Positions 1 to 12,827 are shown, counted from the first letter of the stretch. The stretch: DNA of 64,000 nt from Manis javanica (GCF_040802235.1 NC_133167.1:48476001-48540000); one strand, 5' to 3'. Program-made: numbers and translations. The notes: generated by a model not told the origin, from the letters alone.

Positions 1-364
1 AATTGAGAGAAAAGACTGTCCGTGGTTTGGCCTATAGCCAGAAGACTTGTAACAGTAAGAAATACCTAAATTTCTATTTCTTTTTAAGGCCTGGGAAAGT
101 TATTTTTATTTACCATAAAGTCCCACGGTATATACTTTTTTGTTTTTCAGATCCATATCCAGTTAAATCTATGTTTATATCATATTTTCTATGCTAAAAA
201 TGAGGAGGTAGCATCCCTAAAATGTTATTTAGTACTTAGAGCAACAATGAGACAAACTATGGGGTAAGATCATACAGAACCATCCTCAAAAATCCAGGCT
301 GTATAGAAACAGTACATATGTGGATATAGATAGAACATATTATGTAGACATTAAGAAATATTCT
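1..364. other. Unique AT-rich DNA
   Basis: I see no recognisable repeat or coding signal here. A short open frame at the left edge has no family features and is what chance gives in AT-rich sequence. Confidence 0.5.
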
Positions 365-860
365 GCCTTTAGGAGCTCACAGTCATAAGAACAGGGCCTA
401 GAGGAGAAGACAAGCACATAGGCAGTGTGATGATACGCACAAATTCTGCAGTCACAGAACTCAAAGGAGATGTACTTCACTGAACCTGGGAGGGAAGGGA
501 GGTGGGGGCAGCCAGGAGGGAGTAATGGGAGTTGAGACTGAGTCTTTCAGGAACAGGAGGGCATGAGAGAACATTGCTCCTGTGGAAGTTCAAGTGGTGC
601 TGTATCATGACTCGGCTGGAGGAAAGGACAGGAGCTAAAGTTGGACAGTCAAGCAAGGAGCACTGTAGGAAAGCCAGGAAGTGTAGCTGAAAAGTGTGGA
701 TTTTTATCCTGAAAGGAACTGAGAGCCATTGGTGGATTTTGTAAGGGGATTAGTATAAATTGTTTTAGTAAAAAGATTCATTTGGCAAGAGAGGAGAGAA
801 CAAAGACTGGGGAGATGACAAGGGAAGCAGGGAGGGAGACTAGTTGAGAGACTTAATAAT
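365..860. repeat. Ancient interspersed repeat, family not assigned
   Basis: The sequence has the layout of a common old mammalian repeat: an 'aggagctcacagtcata' start, a purine-rich GGGAGG middle, a 'ggatttttatcctga' block followed by 'gagccattg', and an AGGGAGGGAGACTAGTT end. A related copy lies at about 15940-16215. I recognise the type but cannot name the family by eye. Confidence 0.45.
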
Positions 861-2799
861 CCAAGTGAAAATTACTATAAATCTGAGTTAAAGCAGGCAG
901 TGTGCATATTGTGGAAGGAATAAATTCAGACCTGTTTGGGGAAGGGAATTTGGAGACTGACTGTGGTGAGGGAAAGAGAGAGCAGGAGAAACTGAGATTC
1001 GTTTGGTCTAATCCATTGGGTGCATGTGGTACTTTTCCCTGGTAGAGGTGAAAAAGAAGACTGAGCAAGTCACAGCGCATTATATTGATTCCCATCACTA
1101 CTGATGCCTCCATTTCTAAAATACTGCCAATCTGCAATTGATGGGAAGTAAATTACTGACATCACATGACTTGAACAGTGAGAACACAAGAAAATTTATA
1201 TTTTTAAGGAGAACTGAACATTTATATGAGGAAAAATATGTAAATACTTGTAATTACAAAGTTGTTACTTCCTCATGTTATTGCTACAAATTCTTGCACT
1301 GGGAGTGACCAAATAAAAAGAAATGGTACAATATCATCAGGTATTCAATAAATTAGGCCAGCTTCGTTATATGAAGAATACATGTTCAGCTAAACCAATG
1401 TGCTAGAATGGGTAGCTTTAAGTTAACATAATGCAGTTGGGGGAAATAAAACTATTTTTTACTTGTTGTTTTGAAATCTATATGTACTTCAGTATTTTGG
1501 TATTTGTGATGTATTGGGCATCTTTTGACCATTGCTAGTGATTGCTAAAGGATGGAGAAATTAAATAGATCTTAACTTTGCTGTGAAAGGTATAGCTATT
1601 AAGCTAAAAAATGGAAAAATATGTAAATAATAGATGTACTGCGGCTATAATGCCACATTTTATACTGAACACATTAGGCCTATGAAACATTTCATCAGGT
1701 TGTAATCCCATTTGAAATATGCATATGGAAATTATTAGAGTGAGCTCCTTGTTCATACTGGAAACCAATCAGTGGGAAATAAAAGCAACTTTTTCTGCTT
1801 TTATTATTTTCCTAATATCATTGTCTATCTTATTTAATGGATTTTAAAAAGTATTAGAAGTGTAAAAGAGTAAATATTCCTTTCCTAAAAATGATCATGT
1901 TTACTTTTAATTTTGGACCCAGAGTGTATTTTTTTTCTTTTGAAAATATTGGGTTAGAAACTAGGATGGATAGTCTTCATTATCTCTGAGAGAAATGTCA
2001 GAAATGCTTCATTTTAAAAATCAGCAGTCTGTAGTTGTGATCGCCAAGGTCAATGCAAATACATAAGGAAGATTAACAAGAAAAAATCACACCAAAAACT
2101 TACACAGGAACTGTGAAAACCTGAAGCCTAATGATATGTCAGCCTGCCCTTGTAAGAAACCAGCACACAATGCCTTTAAAGCAATGGGATGTTGGTATGA
2201 AGTAATTACTGAGAAGCAAGTTGAGGTGTTAAGTTTGATATATTGTGGTCTTTTCCAGCTGTTCCAATTTGCCTCCATGGTAACTGTTGCTACTTCCCCA
2301 GCCTGACTACAATCCAGCTTTCAGCATTTCTTTTAATGAGAGGCATTCTTTTGTTGGATGCAATTTCATTTACCACCCTTTAGTTGAGTTTTTAAGAGCA
2401 ACAATTCACCAGTTAATTATATAAATTATCGATCTTTGGAGTACTGATCTACAAAGCAGTTCACGTTTAGATTTGAAATTTCTGGCGCCTCTCACTTTAA
2501 TTTACTGGAATATTAATTCAGTTAAAAAAAATTCCACAATAGCTGTGAACACTTTCGCGAAACCAACTTCCTAATGGTCATGCCATCGGCATTACAAGTC
2601 ATTGGTTCCAAGTTTTGCCTTGGGAAAGCTAGGGAAAAGACCATGAAGAATATTCAGTTAATATTTCATAAACCTACTCAATGCTTTCCTTCTTTAATAA
2701 TGTATTAATAAAGTGTTCTTAAGGTTAATGAAGAATATTCTTTCATGCTTTCCCCAGATACCAAAAAGTAATTAGCATGTTCATTTTTTGTGAGAAGAG
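861..2799. other. Unique AT-rich DNA
   Basis: No repeat or gene is recognisable. The reverse-strand open frames at 853-1137 and 2087-2278 show no motifs, no conserved composition and no splice or promoter context, and are treated as chance. Confidence 0.5.
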
Positions 2800-2955
2800 C
2801 CTGGACTTTGCAGTCAGAGTAGGGTGTGGGCCTTGCTTTGGTGACTCTGGTTTAGTTACCCCGCCTCTCTGGTTTTCACCTTCTTGTCTGCACAGCTTGG
2901 GATGCTGAGTCGGGTGAGATGTGTGACAGTACCTAGCACTTCCTCAGTAAGAACT
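2800..2955 (+). repeat. MIR SINE fragment
   Basis: The order of blocks matches MIR in sense orientation: 'cctggactttgcagtcaga', a degraded 'ggtttagttacc' (the usual gcaagttacttaacc block), 'ctctctggttttcaccttcttgtctg', and 'gacagtacctagcac' (the usual agtgcctggcac block). It is strongly diverged, as expected for this ancient tRNA-derived SINE. Confidence 0.7.
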
Positions 2956-4189
2956 GAGCACCTATTACACAAAGTGTAGCTCTACTTTTGTTCAAGAGAC
3001 AGGTAACAAAGTTATGATTTTACAAGGTTTTTAAAAAATCATGCATTACCTCCCATTTCATATTTTCACTGAATTTTGTGTCACACACGTGATGTGCCAG
3101 TACTTATGAACACATTACAAAAGTGACAAATACTAAAAAAAATATCAACTAGGGATAATTTTAGTTGTACTTTCAAGGTCTTTCATGAAATTCAGAAAAA
3201 GTATTCGGTGGCACAGTTCAGCAGCAAATATAATATAATAGAGTGGTGCATGCAATATTCAATACTGAAAAGATTTTTTTCTCTTAGAAGATATAAAATC
3301 ATGAATTTGAGAATTTTATTAGCATTACTAAAAGTAAAACATGTGCTACATGATGCAAAAAAGACGAGAACACTTATTGCCTTTGCTTGTAGGACCGAAA
3401 GAGAAATGATATTTAAATCAAGATCAATGAGAAGGGAATTTCAGCTCTGTACAAGTCAAGAAGGAAAGTCTTTTCCACTAGCTCAAAAACTCTACAGAGG
3501 AAACTTAGAAATTCTGATTCCATTTTTTTTTCACAGTAATTGAATTGCCATGTAATTTCAGTTTCACCCTATAACTAACTACACAAGTGAAGCTTGGTTA
3601 TGGGGTGGAAAAAGTTGAAACTATTTAAGCTTCATTTCTATCCATTTTCTCCTTCCACAGACACTCATATCAAATGTATTTTTATGTTACTATATAAGAA
3701 AGTACAATATTAAGATTTTGAAATATTAAAATTTAGTTGTTATTCAATGCAATAGTGTGTGCAAAACTTGTTAATTTAATTAAAATAGAAAACATTTTAT
3801 GTAGACTGTGTAACAAAATTCTTAAGGGGATTGGAAAGTAAAGGAGTAAAGCCTATTAATTAAATAACATATATTAGTAAAAATATTTTAGGTAACAGAA
3901 CAGAGGGAACGAATATATTGAAGTCTGCTCTTGCATATATCTTAGAATGATTAAGGAGTCCCATATACTGTGTTCTTCATCTTCTCTACAAAAATCCATG
4001 TCCTCCATTTTTTCTTTTTAAAATGGAAACACATCAGTTTGTCTGCTTAAGCCAGAAATCTGTTAAGTCACCTTAACCCCTTTCTTTAACCTCTCATACC
4101 TTATTAATCAAGTTGTTAATTCTACTAAGTTTCCCAAGCCCTATCTGTTTCTCTCCATATCCATTGCCTGCTCTAATTCAGTTCCATTT
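2956..4189. other. Unique AT-rich DNA
   Basis: No recognisable element. An open frame at 3208-3543 (111 codons) has no domain, no coding-like composition and no supporting context. I do not call it a gene. Confidence 0.5.
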
Positions 4190-4605
4190 TTTTGCTACTA
4201 TGCATAATGCTGTTATGAACATTCGTGGACACATTTTTGCATGGATGTATGTTTTCATTTCTTTTTGGCATATACCTATTATTTTAGAATAGAATTCCTT
4301 TGCCATATGATAACTCTATGTTGAATATTTTAAGAAACTGTCCCTATTTACTAAGAGATTGTACCATTTTACATTTCTACCAGCAATATATGAATATTCC
4401 AATTTCTTTACATCCTTATCAACACTTGGTATTGTCTTTTTTTTAATTATATCTATTCTTGTACGTGTGCAGTGGTATCTCTGTGACTTTGACTTTTGTT
4501 TCTCTAATGACTGATGATGTTAAGTATCTTTCCATGTGCATATTGGACACTTGTATATCTTCTTTGGAGAAATGTCTATATAGGGCTTAATTCTTAGATA
4601 TGAAC
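4190..4605 (-). repeat. Old L1 fragment, antisense
   Basis: Reading antisense to L1, the usual blocks appear in order: 'ctgttatgaacattcgtgg', a 'gtatgttttcatttctttt' block, 'ccattttacatttctaccag', 'tttacatccttatcaacac', and 'tgatgttaagtatctttcc' with 'cttctttggagaaatgtct'. The copy is highly diverged, typical of L1M-age sequence (ORF2 C-terminal end and 3' part). Confidence 0.7.
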
Positions 4606-5788
4606 ATTCAGTCAGGATCTGTTGGAACAGAGGAAGCCTAATCCACAAGAATTGAGATAAGCATGTAGAAAAATGGCCCTAGGAAAATAGTCCAAATTCA
4701 AGAGAAAAATAAGAAAACTCATTCTGATCAGCAATCTCAGAGATGTGAGATTTCCTGTAGTCACAGATGATGCTCTGGAAAGGAAGTTAGAGCAGCAAAG
4801 ATTGTAGAATGTGTAGCCCTAAAACGTCAGATGGGAGAGAAGAGCTCCGAAACATTTAGCTGGATGTGGGAGAGGTTCAAGACCTCCTGGCTGCTGGATT
4901 GGACCAAAAAACATGTGTTTTCCAATAAATGTGTGTCTTAGGGCAAAGGGTTAAGAAACTGGTTGTGGATAGCTTGCAGGTCAGGTGACAGCAGGGATCC
5001 GCCTGTATTTTGGGATTTGTCCTTTGCTGGATGTGGTTATAATTTTCCAGTTTGAAATATAGAACTACATCTTACATTAATGTCAGATAGTCAGATAATA
5101 AGCATATTTTGATTTTAAATGTAACATTTATAAAAGCAAATTTTTTACTGATCTCACATTGGATAAAAAGCTTAAACAGTAAAGGAGTCCAGCATTTTAT
5201 GTAATAGCTTGATGGAGAGGGACTGGTGAAAATTTAGCCTTTCCGTGGGACATTAACTTGTTTTGTCTGGTGCAGTATCTACCTGTAAAGTCATTTTCTT
5301 TCCAGATTTCATCATTCGGGGATAATCAGAGCACTTTCTAATGTAAATCAAAAGTCTTAACAGTTTTTCAAGGTTGACACTGTTCATGTATGTTCTTACC
5401 CCCAGGGTTATCTTTGACTACATCTTATAAATTAATTGTGTGTTGTAACTTAAGAAAGGATTCTACTCTTCTATTCTGCCAGTGCCAATTAATATAATGC
5501 ATTAGCCAGAGTTGTTAGTCTTAGTACCATGGCAGGGATAAGTTGATTATATTTTAAAACAAACATTGATGAGAAAACTTTAAAAGTACAGCCAAGGATG
5601 TTTCTAGTCTACTCTTACCACGTAACCTTGACAAAACTATAAGGCTGCTGTAGGGAATGGAACCAAAACTTCAAGGAGGCCGTTTTGAGCACCTCCAAAT
5701 GCATTTTATACAATTGCCTTCAGCGATGAGAGACAATGTTTTGGTTATTGTATGTTATTATCAGATGGATCAAAGCTTCCCCTTGTTT
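4606..5788. other. Unique DNA
   Basis: Nothing recognisable. Moderately AT-rich with no long open frame. Confidence 0.45.
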
Positions 5789-5988
5789 GAAAACCACAGT
5801 TTTTTTTCTTTCTTAAATTAAGGTATCATTGATATACAAGCTTATGAAGGTTTCACATGAACAATATTGTGGCTTCAGCATTCACCCATATTATCAATCT
5901 TCATCTCCCCACCCCATTGCAATCACTGTCAGTGTAGTAAGATGCTATAGAGTCATTACTTGTCTTCTCTGTGGAAAGCCACAGTTTT
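5789..5988 (-). mobile_element. 5'-truncated L1 3' end with target-site duplication
   Basis: A short antisense copy of the local L1 3' UTR: a T-rich start (its poly(A)), then 'aaggtatcattgatataca', 'gtttcacatgaacaatatt' and 'gtagtaagatgctatagag'. Imperfect direct repeats flank it, 'gaaaaccacagtttt' at 5789-5803 and 'gaaagccacagtttt' at 5974-5988 (14 of 15 match). This is a complete TPRT insertion of about 170 bp. Confidence 0.85.
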
Positions 5989-6399
5989 AACAGTGGAAAA
6001 GATATTGCTCCATCTTATGTTTACCATATGGAGAATGCCTACCTACCTCTCTAGTGATTGTGAGACTCATAAAGAGCTTCAAGCTGTCTTGACCTTAGAA
6101 TCTTCCTTCTTGACCTTAGTTGTCAGCCCTAAGACAATTAAATATACTTCAGGGTCATGCAGATGTCTCCACATGAGCTTGTGACAGATTTCCTGAGACT
6201 GGCCATCTTAGTTTCCATGGTAGATTTTACCCTATTCTGTATGGACATGGCTACATACTGATAAGATAATTCAGAATTATTGTTAACACAAGGGAAACAA
6301 AAAATATTTATAACTGAAATCAAAATCAGAGTTCTATATGTTAGTATTTGTGGGTCACTGTTAAAATGATGCTTACAGGTAAATTTAGAACCTCAATTG
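5989..6399. other. Unique DNA
   Basis: No repeat or coding family is recognisable in this stretch. The open frames across 5960-6323 on both strands have no motifs. Confidence 0.4.
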
Positions 6400-6892
6400 C
6401 ATTTAATAAAAAGCAGGAGAAAAAGGTATGTGTTAAGAATCTAGGAAAGAATAACAAACACTAAAAAAAGATAAGTAAAGCAAAATAAAGATAGGAGTAG
6501 AAAAATTTAAATAGAAATATTAGAAATAATAAGTTAACAAAACTGGAAGATGGTTATTGGAAAAAAATGTGTATAGATCCTTAGGAAGAGTGACCACAGA
6601 GTGAAGAGGGAAAGCACAAATGATCATAGTCACACCACAAAAAGGCAACATGATGTGAAATATATTAAGAGTAAAAAAAAAACCTTAGGAGAAATCTGTG
6701 AACAGTTTTATGCCAATACATTTCAGAACTCAAATAAAATAGATACTTTTGTAGTAAATGTAAATGAAGAAATTTGAATAAAAAAATTGGTCAGGAATCA
6801 AATTTCACTTAACAGTAAGACACTAACCATACATTGATAGTCTTCGAGATAAATTTTATCGAACTTTCCAGATATCTATGAAGATATCATTG
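6400..6892 (+). repeat. Old sense L1/HAL1-like sequence
   Basis: A-rich sense-strand text with LINE ORF2-like phrases such as 'ttttatgccaatacatttc' and 'agatatcattgacatagg'. It probably belongs to the same old element that resumes near 8400 and after the ZCRB1 pseudogene. Family assignment is weak. Confidence 0.45.
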
Positions 6893-7800
6893 ACATAGGA
6901 AGAAATACAGATGGACAACAGGCACATACAAAGAGGCTCTGTGTTGATAATCATCAGGGAAATGCAAATCAAAACCACAGTGAAATGTCACCTCACACCA
7001 TTTAGAATGGCCACTATCCAAAAGACAAGAAATAACAAGTGTTGGTCAGGATGTGGAGAAAAGGGCACCCTCCCACACTGTTGGTGGGAATGTAAATTGG
7101 TGTAGCCACTATGGAAAGCAGTGTGGAGGTTCCTCAAAAACTAGAAATGGAATACCACATGACCCAGTAATTCCACTTGTAGGAATTTACCCAAAGAAAA
7201 CAAAATCCCTGATTCAAAAAGATATATGCATCCCTATGTTTATTGCTGCATTATTTACAAGAGCAGCCTAAGTGTCTATCAATAGATGAATGGATAAAGA
7301 AGAGGTGGTATATGTACACAATGGAATATCATTCAGCCAAAAAAAAAATAAATCCTGCCTTTCGTGACAACGTGGATGGATCTAGAGGGCATTATGCTAA
7401 GTGAAATAAGTTAGGCCTAAAAAGACAAATACCATAATGATTTCACTTATTGGAATCTATAAACAAAACAAAATGAAATGAACAAAACAGCAGTAGACTC
7501 ATAGACACTGAGAAGTGATTAGTGGCTAACATGGGGAAGTGGTTGGGTGGGTGAGTAGAGACAGTGAGGGGGATAAAGAGGCACAACAATTCTCAATCAT
7601 AATATAAGTTGGTCATGGGGATGAATGTATAGTATGGAGAATAGAGCCAATGATACTGTAACATCTTCCTATGTTGACAGATAGTAACCATGCTAGTGGG
7701 GGTGAGGATTTAATATATGGATAACTGTTGAACCACTGTGTTGTATACTTTAGGCAAATATAAGATTATACATCAATGATACTTCAATAAAAAGCAGTTT
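6893..7800 (+). mobile_element. 5'-truncated L1 (ORF2 C-terminus plus 3' UTR)
   Basis: Sense L1 sequence covering the ORF2 C-terminal Cys-rich region (frames at 6911-7105 and 7053-7271 read [23 protein letters not shown] and DPVIPLVGIYPK) and then the 3' UTR typical of this genome ('agactcatagacactgaga', 'gacagatagtaaccatgc', 'tacatcaatgatacttcaa'). It ends at AATAAAAA. The ORF2 is broken by frame changes, so it is inactive. Confidence 0.85.
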
Positions 7801-7844
7801 ATCAGTTTATAATATAATCCTTTTTTTACCAATGAATTATAATT

Positions 7845-8235
7845 TACTTGCATTTAACATGTTTTCTATAATGAATGTATATATCTTTTGTACTAAGAAA
7901 TAGTTTTTCTGTAAAAGCCAAAAAATATATATAATTGACATATGACACTGTAAGTTTAAGGTATTCAGTGTGTTGATTTGATACTCTTATATATTGCAAT
8001 ATAATTATCACTATATCATTAGCTAACACCTCCATCCAATCACCTAACCACCACTTCTTTTTGTGGTGAAAACATTTATGATCCACTCTCAGTAATTTTC
8101 AGGTATATAATATGGTATTATTAACAATTACAATGCTGTGCATTAGATCCCCAAAACTTATTCCTGTTCTAACTGCAAGTTTGTAAAAGGTATTTCTAAT
8201 ATTTTTATTATGAATATATACATATATAGATGTAT
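7845..8235 (-). repeat. Antisense L1 3'-end fragment (L1MA-like)
   Basis: Blocks such as 'aagtttaaggtattcagtg', 'tgttgatttgatactctta', 'ttgcaatataattatcac' and 'gtgcattagatccccaaa' match the antisense 3' UTR of medium-age L1 elements. The same blocks recur at 41700-42000 in the same orientation. Confidence 0.75.
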
Positions 8236-8606
8236 ATATTCTTTTCAGAGGGGAGAAACAGAAAAAGGTATTTAAGTCATTTTATGAGGTTATTATTTTT
8301 ACACAAAGCCTGAATAACTATGTTGCAAGAAAATACAATATTGAACCATCTCATTTATGAACTGAAATAGATTCTAAGTTATATACTCACAAATCAAGTT
8401 CAGCATTATGTAAAAATCAGTGTGTCTCAACCCAATGATGCATGCCAGAAATGCAAGAAATTTTCAACATCAATAGATTGATGAGGGTGAGCGACCACTT
8501 TTGTAGATGCAGAAAAAGGAATTGTAAATTTACTGTTCATCAGAATAAAAACCATTAGCAAATCAAGAGAGGAAAGGAAATTTACTTACCTGAAAAAGTA
8601 AGTTCA

Positions 8607-9787
8607 GGGGGCCTGGCTGCACCACTGTCGGAGAAGTGGTTTGGCTGCTGACACCTCCTGGTCCCCAGTGCCTCCTGGTCCCCTGGCGCCTCTGGGCCTC
8701 TAGATGCCCAAGCTGCTGTGGGGCACAAGGCGTAGCCCTGGTTGAGCATCCCCCGGGGCCGATGGCTTGCCCTGTGCCCTCGGGCCGCCCCACCTGCAGA
8801 AATGAATGGTGGATTGGCCCCAAGTAAAAGCACAGTGTATGTATCCAACTTGCCCTTTTCCCTGACCAACAATGACTTACACAGGATATTTACCAAGTAT
8901 GGCAAAGTTGTAAAGGTTACTATAATGAAAGATAAAGATACCAGGAAGAGTAAAGGGGTTGCATTTATTTTATTTTTGGATAAAGACTCTGCGCAAAACT
9001 GTACCAAAGCAATAAGCAACAAACAGCTGTTCGGCAGAGTGATCGCGCGAGCGTCGCCATAAACACCGCTGAGGTCATCCGGCGCCACAGCTACTTCGAC
9101 AAATCCCAGTGCTACGAATGCGTAAAAAGTGGTCACTTAAGTTATGCCTGTCCTAAAAATATGCTTGGAGAATGTGAGCCTCCAAAGAAGAAAGAGAAAA
9201 AGAAAAAGAAGAAAATTCCTAAACCAGAAGAAGAAGTTGAAGAAGTAGAAGAAAGTGAAGAAGAAGGGGAAGATCCTGCTCTTGGCAGCCTCAGTCAGGC
9301 CATAGCTTTCCAGCAAGCCAGAATTGAAGAAGAACAAAAAAAATGGAAACGCAGTCCAGGGGGTCCCTCAACATCAGATGATTCAAGACACCCAAGGATA
9401 AAGAAAAGCACATATTTCAGTGATGAGGAAGAAGTGAGTGATTAAAATTTTATTTATTATGTAAATATTATTAAACATTTAAAAAAAAATCTTGGAATAT
9501 CAAGTTCAGTTGGGATTAAAGGTTACTCTTAGTACTTGAACATAAGAACACTTAGTACCAAGTAGTTTTTCACTAAAAAATAGTTCATAGGGAATTGAAA
9601 AAATTTTTTAAAGCATCATGTTTCTATCTTGCTTTAGCAGAGTAATAAAAAAATAAAGATTTGCCAATAATCATTAATATTGAAAACAGTTCATTTGACT
9701 ATAAAAGAGAACTTAATACCATCATAATAATGTTATTGTCATCCCAAGAATAAAGGCATTAAAGAGACTTGCTCGAGAAAAAAAAAA
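8607..9787 (+). pseudogene. ZCRB1: Processed pseudogene (retrocopy) of ZCRB1
   Basis: This is an intronless copy of the mRNA for ZCRB1 (U11/U12 minor-spliceosome 31K protein, RRM plus CCHC zinc knuckle). The start codon is 8802-8804. Frame one (8802-9062) holds the RRM with RNP2 VYVSNL (residues 12-17) and RNP1 KGVAFILF (residues 51-58). A 1-bp loss near 9045 ends this frame at TAA 9060-9062. The reading continues in the next frame to 9445, through the knuckle [14 protein letters not shown] (C-x2-C-x4-H-x4-C), a Lys-rich stretch, an acidic Glu-rich stretch and a serine/acid tail. A further 9-bp in-frame loss lies just after the frameshift. A GC-rich leader (8607-8801) and a 3' UTR with AATAAA at 9749-9754 then an A-run to 9787 mark a full mRNA copy. 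Near-identical flanks, aaaaagtaagttca (8593-8606) and aaaatgtatgttca (9784-9797), are the target-site duplication. It lies inside an old L1. Presumed non-functional. Confidence 0.95.
9749..9754 (+). promoter_or_regulatory. Copied polyadenylation signal of the ZCRB1 retrocopy
   Basis: AATAAA lies about 23 bases before the A-run at 9778-9787. This spacing is that of a cleavage site in the parent mRNA, so it is a copied signal rather than one known to act here. Confidence 0.8.
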
Positions 9788-10800
9788 TGTATGTTCAAAA
9801 ATTTTAGATATCAAGCATACCAATGATGAAACTGTACAGCATTATCAGTAAAGCAAGAGTGAGACAAAATGCTATTATTACTTCATTGCTGTAATAGGGA
9901 TCCTAACCAATGCAGTAAAGAAGGAAGTAGTCTAATGTTGGAACAGAAATGTGTCCACATCTTTTATTCAGGTGCTAATTATCTATATATAAAACCCTAA
10001 ACAATCTGTTAGGCCTATGACTTTAGCAATTGTCTGAAGACAAGAACCACATAATCAATAACATCCCTATAAACCAAAAATTGCTAACCAGAATATATAC
10101 CATGGAGATAAATACTATTTAAAATAACATAAAATTTGTAAGCTATCTAAGGCTATATCTAACAGTGTTCAAGACTTATATGGAGAAACTTATAAAATCA
10201 TATTCAAAGGTTTAATTAAGTAAGAGTAAGAAATGCTTACCAATAGTTCAAATAATTTATTCCTTCCCAATTTATAATCAAATCAGTTGTAATAAAGGTA
10301 CTCCATGAAGGGAGACAAGCTGTTATAATGAACACAGAAGGGAAAGGAGCAAGAGTAGACAAATGACTCTTGAGATGACTGAAGTCAGGAATCTTTCCCT
10401 ATGAATTATTAAGACATCCTAAAACTATAGAAATTAAAATATGTGTTGTTGCAAGAATAGTCATAAAAACCCAATAGAGACAAGAATCAATATTATGCAT
10501 AAATGTGTATAAATAGATATAGATATGGACAGAGAAATGGATACAATGGCATGCTGGGAACTATTAATGAGTGAAAAGAAGATAATGTAATCATTATCTG
10601 CTGCTGGGATCATTCATGTTAAAAAAAAATGACGCCATTATCTCAAGCTATAATAAAGGGATTCCCAGATGGATTAAAGATCTTGATGTGAATATTTTTT
10701 CTTCAAAGATTTAAAGGAAAATATAGGTGAATACTTTTCTAATATCAAATTCTGGAGTGGTTACTTTTGAGATAAATGGATGCAAAGATTCAAAACCTAT

Positions 10801-11864
10801 TCAAAAGCATACAGATTTCAACTAAGTTAATATTAATACTCTTTTATTCTTTCAAAGCTTTCTAAGGTGATATAATAACTAACATTAAATTATAGATCAA
10901 ACTATGATAAATTTTCCATTATGTTGTTTACATTTAAAATAACAAAATAAAGAATGGACCAATTTGGGATAGCTTCCTGGATAAGGAGAATAATTTTACT
11001 ATTTTTGCAGTTGGGTAGTTCTTTTTAATCAGTGAGGTATATTTAAGACTAAAGGTGAACAAGTTGGAGGAAACTGTCATTAAAATATCTATCTTTTTCT
11101 TACAGAGCAAATAGGTATGTATTGTAAAATAACAGCTTTAAGGAAATTATAGCATTGCTCTGTTATCTATCTTTCATTTAAAATATAACCTTTTTATTAT
11201 ATACTGAATAAACACAAAAAGTATTGAAAATAAAAAAGATGAGTGTTTTGAAAGAAATTGTAATAGATAAAATTGAAATATGGAAAGTGTTTTACAATTC
11301 AGAGGTTATAAATTATGTAAAGTGATGTTAGCTTATCAGTTGTAACTCCATGAATACATTAATGTCTCTGCTGTCTTTTCACTCAGAAATTTAAGATGAA
11401 ATAATATTTTGTTTAGTATAAATTATATGTACATAACAAGGGTGTTAATTTTCTTTCCAACCTTTCCCTCTGAATTGGATCCTAAAGTCTACCTTATAAA
11501 TTTTCTCTTTAAAATGTATTTCTCTAGATCAAAAGAATTTAATCCAAAAATGTAGGTATTAGATATCTCAGATTAAACCTATTCAAAGAACATTTTATCA
11601 TGCATATTTTTGATGCAATTTTAAATATTTTTGATATTTATAGGTAAAATATTGGTAAAGATAATAAAAGAAATCAAATTTAGGGTAATGATTACACATT
11701 CCAAGGATGGTGATAGTCACTATATTAGTTTGTGTCTTCAAATTGGAGGTGCCAGATAAAAATTTTTATACAGTAAATACATACATTTCAGAATTTACTT
11801 TTCACTTTTTGTGTAAACAGCTTTATCTGACTTGTCACCTATAAAAAATGTTCTGGTTTGTATT
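10801..11864. other. Unique AT-rich DNA
   Basis: Very AT-rich with no recognisable element, coding frame or structured repeat. Confidence 0.45.
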
Positions 11865-12290
11865 CATTTACTATTGCTATGTAACAGATTGCCACATGCT
11901 TATTGGGTTAACACAACACAAATTTACTGTCTCACAATCTCTGTGGGTCAGGAATCCAGCATGGTTTCACTGAGTTCTCTGCTCTAGGCTGAAATGAAAG
12001 TGTTGGCTGGGACTCATCTGGAACTGAAGATCATCTTCCATGCTCATTCAGGTTATTGACAGAATTCAACTCATTACAGTTGTTGGATGCCTGGGAACTT
12101 GTTTCTTCAAGGATAGCAGGAGAATTCTGAGTGCTGTCTTTTCAGACAACTGTAGCCTTGCCAAAGCATCAAGTATCCTATTTATATTCACAAGTTCCAC
12201 CCATGCTCAAGGGAATGGGATAATGCAGGGCTTTTACACCAGGGGCAGGAATCTTGGGAACAACTTATAATTCTGTCTACCACTGGGCAA
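11865..12290 (-). repeat. MLT1-type ERVL-MaLR LTR, antisense
   Basis: The antisense MLT1 layout is clear: 'actattgctatgtaacagat', 'acacaacacaaatttactgt', 'tctcacaatctctgtgggtc', a middle with 'ggctgggactcatctgg', a 'tatttatattcacaagttcc' block and an end at 'tctgtctaccac'. It is an old solitary LTR with internal deletions. It carries no viral gene. Confidence 0.75.
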
Positions 12291-12827
12291 TTTATGTTCT
12301 GATCTTTACTTTAATGTAAAAACAGACAAAAACTATCCATCTTCTTTCTCCTCTTTTTGGATTGCTGTTCCTGAGCAATTCAAAGGACTATTCTGGTAAT
12401 AACTTGCATGGTTAGTGGTAGGTTTGTTTCTGATCTTTTGAACTAAATTTGGAGAAGCAGATAGCTGTAATTGATTTATCTCATGTTGTTTAAAGATTGT
12501 GACAGGGTTTCTTCGGTTAGAAGTGGATGAAATGCTGTGATTGTCCTCTGTCAACAATAGTACATCATTTGGTAGGAACTAGGATTTTTTGAAGTAGGTA
12601 AAACTCGAACTTTTAAATAAAATTGTTGGTGATTATATTTGAGGAGCAAAATTAGTAGAATAAAACAGTATGTTGTCTTGGAGATCTATAAAAATGGACT
12701 GTAAAATTTTATGGAATATTACAGTGAGAAACTTGCAGGAAATTCTTATTGTTGGGCTAGATGCCACAAAACTTTAAGTTTTTCTTGTTTTCTTCTTAAG
12801 TGATATCAACTTTGGTGGTTAAAAAAT
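12291..12827. other. Unique DNA
   Basis: No recognisable repeat. A 74-codon reverse frame at 12333-12557 has no features of a known protein. Confidence 0.45.

Larger units (their letters stand above)
8400..10800 (+). repeat. Old sense L1/HAL1-like element interrupted by ZCRB1 pseudogene
   Basis: The left part (to 8592) has L1 ORF2-like phrases ('catcaatagattgatgag', 'gatgcagaaaaaggaattg', 'accattagcaaatcaagag'). The right part (9798-10800) continues with degenerate ORF2-like text ('caagacttatatggagaaac', 'tctggagtggttacttttg'). The interruption at 8593-9797 is the processed pseudogene with its duplicated target site. Highly diverged; no intact frame. Confidence 0.55.

Noticed and set aside
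8582..9136. 184-codon open frame on the minus strand
   Set aside because: It is the antisense shadow of the ZCRB1 pseudogene, whose plus-strand RRM and knuckle motifs explain the sequence.
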